Part shown: positions 60,286-64,000 of the stretch, in pieces | Position numbering within the stretch: the stretch's first letter is position 1 | Layout: every line of letters starts with the position of its first letter | Origin: Alphaproteobacteria bacterium | GTDB lineage: Bacteria; Pseudomonadota; Alphaproteobacteria; Micavibrionales; Micavibrionaceae | Direction: 5' to 3' | Length of the DNA: 64,000 bases | Assembly: GCA_028289285.1 (NCBI GenBank) | Contig: JANQRF010000007.1 | Coordinates: forward strand, 214,609-278,608 | Made by a program: the position numbers and the translations under genes | Notes under the pieces: generated by a model | Told to the model about the DNA's origin: nothing | Databases searched by the model: none | What the model saw: the letters and a program-made list of their open reading frames with translations, nothing else

Positions 60286-61545
60286 TCATAAATCCTCCCG
60301 CAAATAGCGATGCACAAAGGTAATCGCCATCGCTCCTTCGCCCGCAGCAGTCGCCGCACGTTTAACGGAATTATGACGAACATCACCCGCCGCGAATGAT
60401 CCCGGCACACTGGTTTCAAGGTAGTAAGGCTGGCGTTTGAATTTCCAGCATTCCGGCAGTTTGCCGTTGTCTATCAAATCCGGGCCTGTCATAAGATATC
60501 CGGCGGCATCACGTTTAATATCGGTGTCTTTCGCCCATTCGGTATTCGGCTTGCCCCCAATCGCAACAAAAAGCCGCCGCGTATCGACCGTTTCCTCTTT
60601 ATCCGTCTTAAGGTCTTTAATCGTGATTTTCCGCAAACACTCATCCCCGTCTAAAGCCGTCACTTCGGTATTAAAGCGCACCTCGATACGCGGATGATTG
60701 CTGACACGCTCATACAAATATTTTGACATGGTGCCTGCAAAACTCCCACCTCGCACCAGCATGATAACTTTTTCAGCATAATCGGAAAAATGCATCGCAG
60801 CTTGTCCGGCAGAATTCGCCCCGCCCACGACATAAACCACCTTGCCTTTACACAATGGAGCTTCGGATGCGCCTGCCCCGTAAAAAACGCCTTTGCCTAA
60901 AAATTCATCTTCACGCGGCAAATCCAGTCTGCGGTATTCCACGCCCGTTGCACAGATATTAGAGCGCGCCACCATTTTATTCCCATCAGCAAGCTGGGCA
61001 TGAATTCGGCCATCAATAAATTCGCCTTTTACCCCCTCACTCATCAAAATAATTTCAGCCCCGAATTTCAAGGCTTGCTCACGGGCACTGTCGGCCAATT
61101 CCGCACCACTAAGGCCTTCTGGAAACCCCATATAGTTTTCAATGAGAGAGCTTGTTCCGGCCTGACCGCCGACCGCAGCTCTTTCAATGACAACCGTACT
61201 TAGCCCCTCAGAAGCAGCATACACCGCCGCGCTTAATCCTGCCGGGCCAGCGCCGTAAATGGAAACATCATATTCTTTAAGACGCGGGCGGGCGATATAT
61301 CCTAAACGGTCTGCCACATCGCGGACACTTGGATTAAACAGTTGCTGGCCGTCCTTGAATTGCATCACTGGAAAGCGAACATTATCAAGATCGGGAATAC
61401 CTAAATGTGCGAGGCAGGTATCATGGTCATCAATTTCAATCCATTCAAAATTGACAATGTGGCGTTGCAGGAATTCGCGTAACTCAAATCCTTCCGTATT
61501 CCCCTGTCTGCCAAATAATTTTAAGGTGCTGTTTTGCTCGTTCAT
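60286..61545 (-). CDS. Thioredoxin-reductase-like flavoprotein lacking the CxxC, with N-terminal glutaredoxin-like domain
   Basis: About 419 residues. The first 80 residues look like a thioredoxin/glutaredoxin-like fold without a CxxC (TLKLFGRQGNTEGFELREFL, HLGIPDLDNVRFPV). The TrxB-like part has the FAD site VSIYGAGPAGLSAAVYAASE, GGQAGTSSLIENYMGFPEG, and the NAD(P) site VYVVGGANSAGQAAMHFS. Where TrxB has its redox Cys pair, this protein has FYGAGASEAPLC. It therefore belongs with the fused flavin oxidoreductases lacking that disulphide, and its acceptor is unknown. ATG 61545 follows AAGGG; the longer frame to 61662 overlaps the monooxygenase gene. It lies between that gene and hxlR. Confidence 0.85.
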   Translation of the reverse strand: MNEQNSTLKLFGRQGNTEGFELREFLQRHIVNFEWIEIDDHDTCLAHLGIPDLDNVRFPVMQFKDGQQLFNPSVRDVADRLGYIARPRLKEYDVSIYGAGPAGLSAAVYAASEGLSTVVIERAAVGGQAGTSSLIENYMGFPEGLSGAELADSAREQALKFGAEIILMSEGVKGEFIDGRIHAQLADGNKMVARSNICATGVEYRRLDLPREDEFLGKGVFYGAGASEAPLCKGKVVYVVGGANSAGQAAMHFSDYAEKVIMLVRGGSFAGTMSKYLYERVSNHPRIEVRFNTEVTALDGDECLRKITIKDLKTDKEETVDTRRLFVAIGGKPNTEWAKDTDIKRDAAGYLMTGPDLIDNGKLPECWKFKRQPYYLETSVPGSFAAGDVRHNSVKRAATAAGEGAMAITFVHRYLREDL

Positions 61546-61559
61546 AATTTTGCCCTTTT

Positions 61560-62720
61560 TTATAATGGTGTAAGGGGTTGCTGGTGAAACATTAGATAAT
61601 TGCCTGTGCGTGTACCTTGCTGGTAAAGCGCATTTCCAATAGCAATTTGTTGAGGCTCCCACGCCTTTAACGCCGCATCCGTATCCTCGGGGTAACGCAC
61701 AAGGGTGTTGGCTAGCGATAACGCATTTGCCGCGGCTTTAGAGGTTGAGGCTGCCGTATGAGGGCGGGGAATAAAGGCGGCATCGCCTATTAGGGCAACC
61801 CGGCCTTTAACCATCGTGCCCACAGTCAAGTCCCGAATAGCTTGCGCAAAAGGCTCTTTAGTCGCTCTTACCATCGCCCGGAAATTCGGCGGCAAATATT
61901 CATCGGCCTCATCGTAAACATGCGCTTTCCATTCATCCAATAATTTACCCTCCGGCATTGAAAACCCACGCGGCTTACCATCCCTATCGGTCATAATACG
62001 CGCTAACTCTTCATAATCTGCAACCCGATACCACACCCAATTATAAAGGCGGTGACCATCCCGCAAATCATTCCCTTCGCCCGGCACGAGATAGCCAAGC
62101 ATATGAGAGCCTTTGTTGTTTGCAAAACCAAAATCGCCGACCAGACCTTGCGCGGCCTCCGGCGGAATCTCGCTTTCAGGAACAAGCCCGCGCCAGGCTA
62201 AATAACCTGCGTAGCGAGGCTTGTCCTCCGGCCAGAAAATCTGCCGGACGGTAGAACTGTTACCATCCGCGCCGATAAGCAAATCGCCTGTTTCTTCGCT
62301 TCCATCCTCGAAAATCGCCGTCACTTTTTTAGCCGCCTCATCTTGGCGTATATCAATAAGCTTTCGCCCCTGATGGTAATGCTCATCGCCGAAAGCTTTT
62401 TTCATAGAGGTGTAAATCAATGACCATGAGGTCTGGACTTGCGGGGCCAGCTGCTCGCTTTGGACGCTTCCATCCGGCCTAAACGTGCGGCGGGAGCGCG
62501 AGGGGACACCGAGTTCATTTTGTGGGAAAACCGTATCCAAATGCTTAAACACTTCCACGACATCAGGCTGCAACACCACACCGCCGCCGCGACTATCCAG
62601 ATCATGCTGTGAACGTTCAAATATATCCACATCCCACCCGGCTTCGCGCAGCATATTGCCGGTAAACAAGCCGCCGAGAGAACCGCCAATAACAATCGCT
62701 TTTTTAGGGGGCGCAGGCAT
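61560..62720 (-). CDS. FAD-dependent monooxygenase (PHBH/TetX-like)
   Basis: A 386-residue flavoprotein. The dinucleotide fold is AIVIGGSLGGLFTGNMLREA, followed by the acidic DIFERS. The GD box is GRVALIGDAAFIPRPHTAAS, and LLIGADGNSSTVRQ is the group A flavin-monooxygenase DG motif. Such enzymes hydroxylate aromatic or other small compounds using NAD(P)H and oxygen. The ATG at 62720 has an ideal AGGAGG five bases ahead; a GTG at 62726 overlaps that site. It overlaps the DsbA-like gene and precedes the flavoprotein gene, in one operon. Confidence 0.88.
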   Translation of the reverse strand: MPAPPKKAIVIGGSLGGLFTGNMLREAGWDVDIFERSQHDLDSRGGGVVLQPDVVEVFKHLDTVFPQNELGVPSRSRRTFRPDGSVQSEQLAPQVQTSWSLIYTSMKKAFGDEHYHQGRKLIDIRQDEAAKKVTAIFEDGSEETGDLLIGADGNSSTVRQIFWPEDKPRYAGYLAWRGLVPESEIPPEAAQGLVGDFGFANNKGSHMLGYLVPGEGNDLRDGHRLYNWVWYRVADYEELARIMTDRDGKPRGFSMPEGKLLDEWKAHVYDEADEYLPPNFRAMVRATKEPFAQAIRDLTVGTMVKGRVALIGDAAFIPRPHTAASTSKAAANALSLANTLVRYPEDTDAALKAWEPQQIAIGNALYQQGTRTGNYLMFHQQPLTPL

Positions 62721-63381
62721 TTTCACCTCCTGCGCCCTTTGCCGCAGTTGTTTGTTTGAGCGCAGTCACAAGATCATGTTTAGGAACGGCTCCACTATAA
62801 TCATGCGGGCCAATACTCATACTCGGAACGCCCCTTACACCTTTTTCAACGGCTTGGATAATATTTTGCGAATGTGCGTAAACGGCCTCATCGCTTTCCC
62901 AATATTTTTGTAAAGCGGCAGTATCGAGGCCAAATGTACCTGCAATTTCCAAAAGAATATCCGGATCACCTATATTTTTGCCGTCTGTGAAATAAACCTC
63001 AAAAATACTATCGACAAGCGCCTCTTCTTTTTCCGGCACATTTTCAATCGTATAGGCCACCAACAAATGCGCCTTGCGGGTATTGGGGGTCATGTCCATC
63101 TTGTCGTAATTGAAGGTCAGATCATCTTCTGCTGCGGCTTTGACCGTTCCGGCATCAAGCCGTTGCGAATAGTCCCAACTGCCAAACTTAGCGCTCCGGT
63201 ATTGTTTGCGGTTTAGACCCTCCGGCGGCATATCCGGGTTTAATTCAAACGGCCTGTACGTCATACGAATATCTACACCAGCCTCGTGCGCCGCCTGCTT
63301 TAAACGGCGTTCGGCTATAAAACACCAAGGGCATATAAAATCAGAAGTGATTGCAATAACTAAAGGATTTTGCGTACTCAT
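62704..63381 (-). CDS. DsbA-family oxidoreductase (FrnE-like)
   Basis: About 225 residues with a DsbA-type thioredoxin fold and no signal peptide, so cytoplasmic. The active site is TSDFICPWCFIAERRLKQA (CPWC). PFELNPDMPPEGLNRKQYRS and KGVRGVPSMSIGPHDYSG, with the cis-Pro loop, follow. It resembles FrnE-type disulphide isomerases, which take part in oxidative stress resistance in other bacteria. The ATG at 63381 (MSTQNP, AAAGG seven bases ahead) is preferred over 63399. It is the first gene of the operon, and HxlR-type palindromes sit just upstream. Confidence 0.87.
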   Translation of the reverse strand: MSTQNPLVIAITSDFICPWCFIAERRLKQAAHEAGVDIRMTYRPFELNPDMPPEGLNRKQYRSAKFGSWDYSQRLDAGTVKAAAEDDLTFNYDKMDMTPNTRKAHLLVAYTIENVPEKEEALVDSIFEVYFTDGKNIGDPDILLEIAGTFGLDTAALQKYWESDEAVYAHSQNIIQAVEKGVRGVPSMSIGPHDYSGAVPKHDLVTALKQTTAAKGAGGENACAP

Positions 63382-63423
63382 TAGAAAGCCTTTCTGCATG
63401 TATAATCATACAGATAACCTTCA

Positions 63424-63458
63424 TTACCCTTTTAGTAAAGTAGTTACCTTTTGGTAAC
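63424..63458. promoter_or_regulatory. Tandem palindromic operators, probably for HxlR
   Basis: GTTACCTTTTGGTAAC (63443-63458) is a perfect 16-base palindrome. TTACCCTTTTAGTAA (63424-63438) is a near copy whose centre lies about 20 bases away, so both face the same side of the helix. They lie 25-80 bases upstream of the DsbA-like gene that heads the operon containing hxlR. Confidence 0.65.
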
Positions 63459-63656
63459 CATATATGGAATAAAAAAATTTGCTAATGAAGCTCGATATGA
63501 TCAAGATTGAAGAGGATAGGCCTGAAGCTCAAATGCTATTTGATCAAATTAATCGAGAAATCTTTTTCCGCTAAAGCATTTCAGGATGTATAGATTTGTT
63601 TTACACAATAGAGGTTATCACATAATTTTATGGAATAAGTCATAGTAACAGCCTCT

Positions 63657-63695
63657 TTAGAGTGCTTGCAGTCTGCCGCTAACTATTCTCTATGT
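63657..63695 (+). repeat. Dispersed intergenic repeat, copy C
   Basis: GAGTGCTTGCAGTCTGCCGC followed by TAACTATTCTC. It is the closest match to copy B at 58063. The surrounding gap (63459-63858) has no convincing gene; a 29-codon frame at 63486 and an AATTCCC/GGGAATT inverted repeat at 63738-63759 are the only other features. Confidence 0.6.
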
Positions 63696-63858
63696 TCTTA
63701 AAACTTGCCTCCATGAAAAAACAAAAATCACTCTGCAAATTCCCAGTATACCGGGAATTACCGCGGCCCGAGGGACAGAAAAACGGGTGTTAGAGAGAAT
63801 GCGGAGAATTAAGGCAAAAACACCATGCTCTGCCGTCCTTCGAAATACCCAGATACGC

Positions 63859-63880
63859 AAAACCCCACTAACAGCGGGGC
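63859..63880 (-). terminator. Intrinsic terminator after tRNA-Trp
   Basis: The minus strand reads GCCCCGCTGTTAGTGGGGTTTT: a short G/C stem with a loop and a T-run, 44 bases past the tRNA 3' end. Confidence 0.55.
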
Positions 63881-63923
63881 TTGTGTGCATATTTTCTCTA
63901 AATCCGGGAAATCGTAGACTTAA

Positions 63924-63999
63924 TGGCAGGGGCAGAGGGACTTGAACCCCCGACCTACGGTTTTGGAGACCGTCGCTCTACCAACTGAGCTATACCCCT
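63924..63999 (-). tRNA. tRNA-Trp(CCA)
   Basis: The minus strand reads AGGGGTA ... TGCCCCT-G-CCA, a full acceptor stem with encoded CCA. The D arm is AGCTCAGTTGGTAGAGC, the anticodon loop is GTCTCCAAAAC with anticodon CCA, and the T arm is CGGGGGTTCAAGTCCCT. It is complete within the window. Confidence 0.95.
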
Positions 64000-64000
64000 A

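Noticed and set aside
63486..63575. 29-codon plus-strand frame after the HxlR operators
   Set aside because: No ribosome site and too short to judge; the sequence could be a chance opening.
63690..63890. 66-codon minus-strand frame before tRNA-Trp
   Set aside because: It covers the tRNA-Trp terminator and an inverted repeat and has no protein-like pattern.

Overview
The window looks like a chromosomal segment of an alphaproteobacterium. The genus is not determinable from sequence alone; a Micavibrio- or Rhodospirillales-like lineage is possible. The reasons are a ccoNOQP-ccoGHIS cluster with FixK/FNR-type boxes, an alphaproteobacterial-type Zur palindrome, a SelO ending in FCGT, and tRNA genes with encoded CCA. 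Two ordinary chromosomal blocks (1-28.75 kb and 57.73-64 kb) flank about 29 kb of accessory DNA that ends at an integrase beside a tRNA-Glu gene.

Left block. It starts with an RND-superfamily exporter between two gene remnants (an amino acid permease and a CBS-domain protein). Next comes a signalling group: a hybrid histidine kinase and two receiver proteins, divergent from an NtrC-type sigma-54 activator, with a sigma-54-like promoter between them. An AcrAB-type efflux pair and OmpW follow. The complete microaerobic cbb3 oxidase locus (N, O, Q, P, G, H, I, S in transcription order) includes two 53-residue genes, ccoQ and ccoS. Beside it lie a two-gene Aer-like energy taxis receptor and a Crp/Fnr regulator. 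Four TTGA-N6-TCAA-like boxes sit in front of ompW, ccoN, the receptor/regulator pair and a divergent pair of small unknown genes, so the region reads as one oxygen-responsive regulon. A peroxiredoxin, Zur, a DUF2237 protein, SelO and a Zur-box-controlled COG0523 GTPase end the block.

Accessory region, defence part (29.0-45.8 kb). Cassette 1, on the plus strand, is a C5-cytosine methyltransferase, a NaeI-like endonuclease, an unknown protein and a Vsr nickase, followed by a nucleotidyltransferase-like gene paired with a DUF262 gene. Cassette 2 is a seven-gene minus-strand operon: MvaI/BcnI-type endonuclease, Vsr, TerB-UvrD helicase, DrmA, DrmB, NERD-nuclease/helicase and C5 methyltransferase. 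It joins a type II restriction-modification system (with Vsr) to the DISARM core genes drmA and drmB, has no drmC, and carries two extra SF1 helicases. This is the most interesting object in the window. Its vsr gene has an extra base in an A7 tract that shifts the conserved C-terminus out of frame.

Accessory region, mixed and satellite part (45.8-57.7 kb). It holds a possible 5'-truncated toxin tip with a candidate immunity gene, unknown genes including a PD-(D/E)XK-like protein and a lipoprotein, and then a P4-like integrative element. The element carries an integrase, an AlpA-like regulator, a primase-polymerase/RepA-like ATPase, a DUF5681 protein and a trypsin-like peptidase paired with a secreted protein. 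It also encodes a striking structured RNA of about 200 nt: a long closing helix, three internal hairpins and an intrinsic terminator.

Right block. After tRNA-Glu comes an apparent electrophile/redox stress operon: DsbA-family oxidoreductase, FAD monooxygenase, a thioredoxin-reductase-like protein lacking CxxC, an HxlR regulator and a Kef-type K+/H+ antiporter. It is headed by two GTTACC-TTTT-GGTAAC-type palindromes. tRNA-Trp closes the window. A 39-bp intergenic repeat occurs three times, all outside the accessory DNA.
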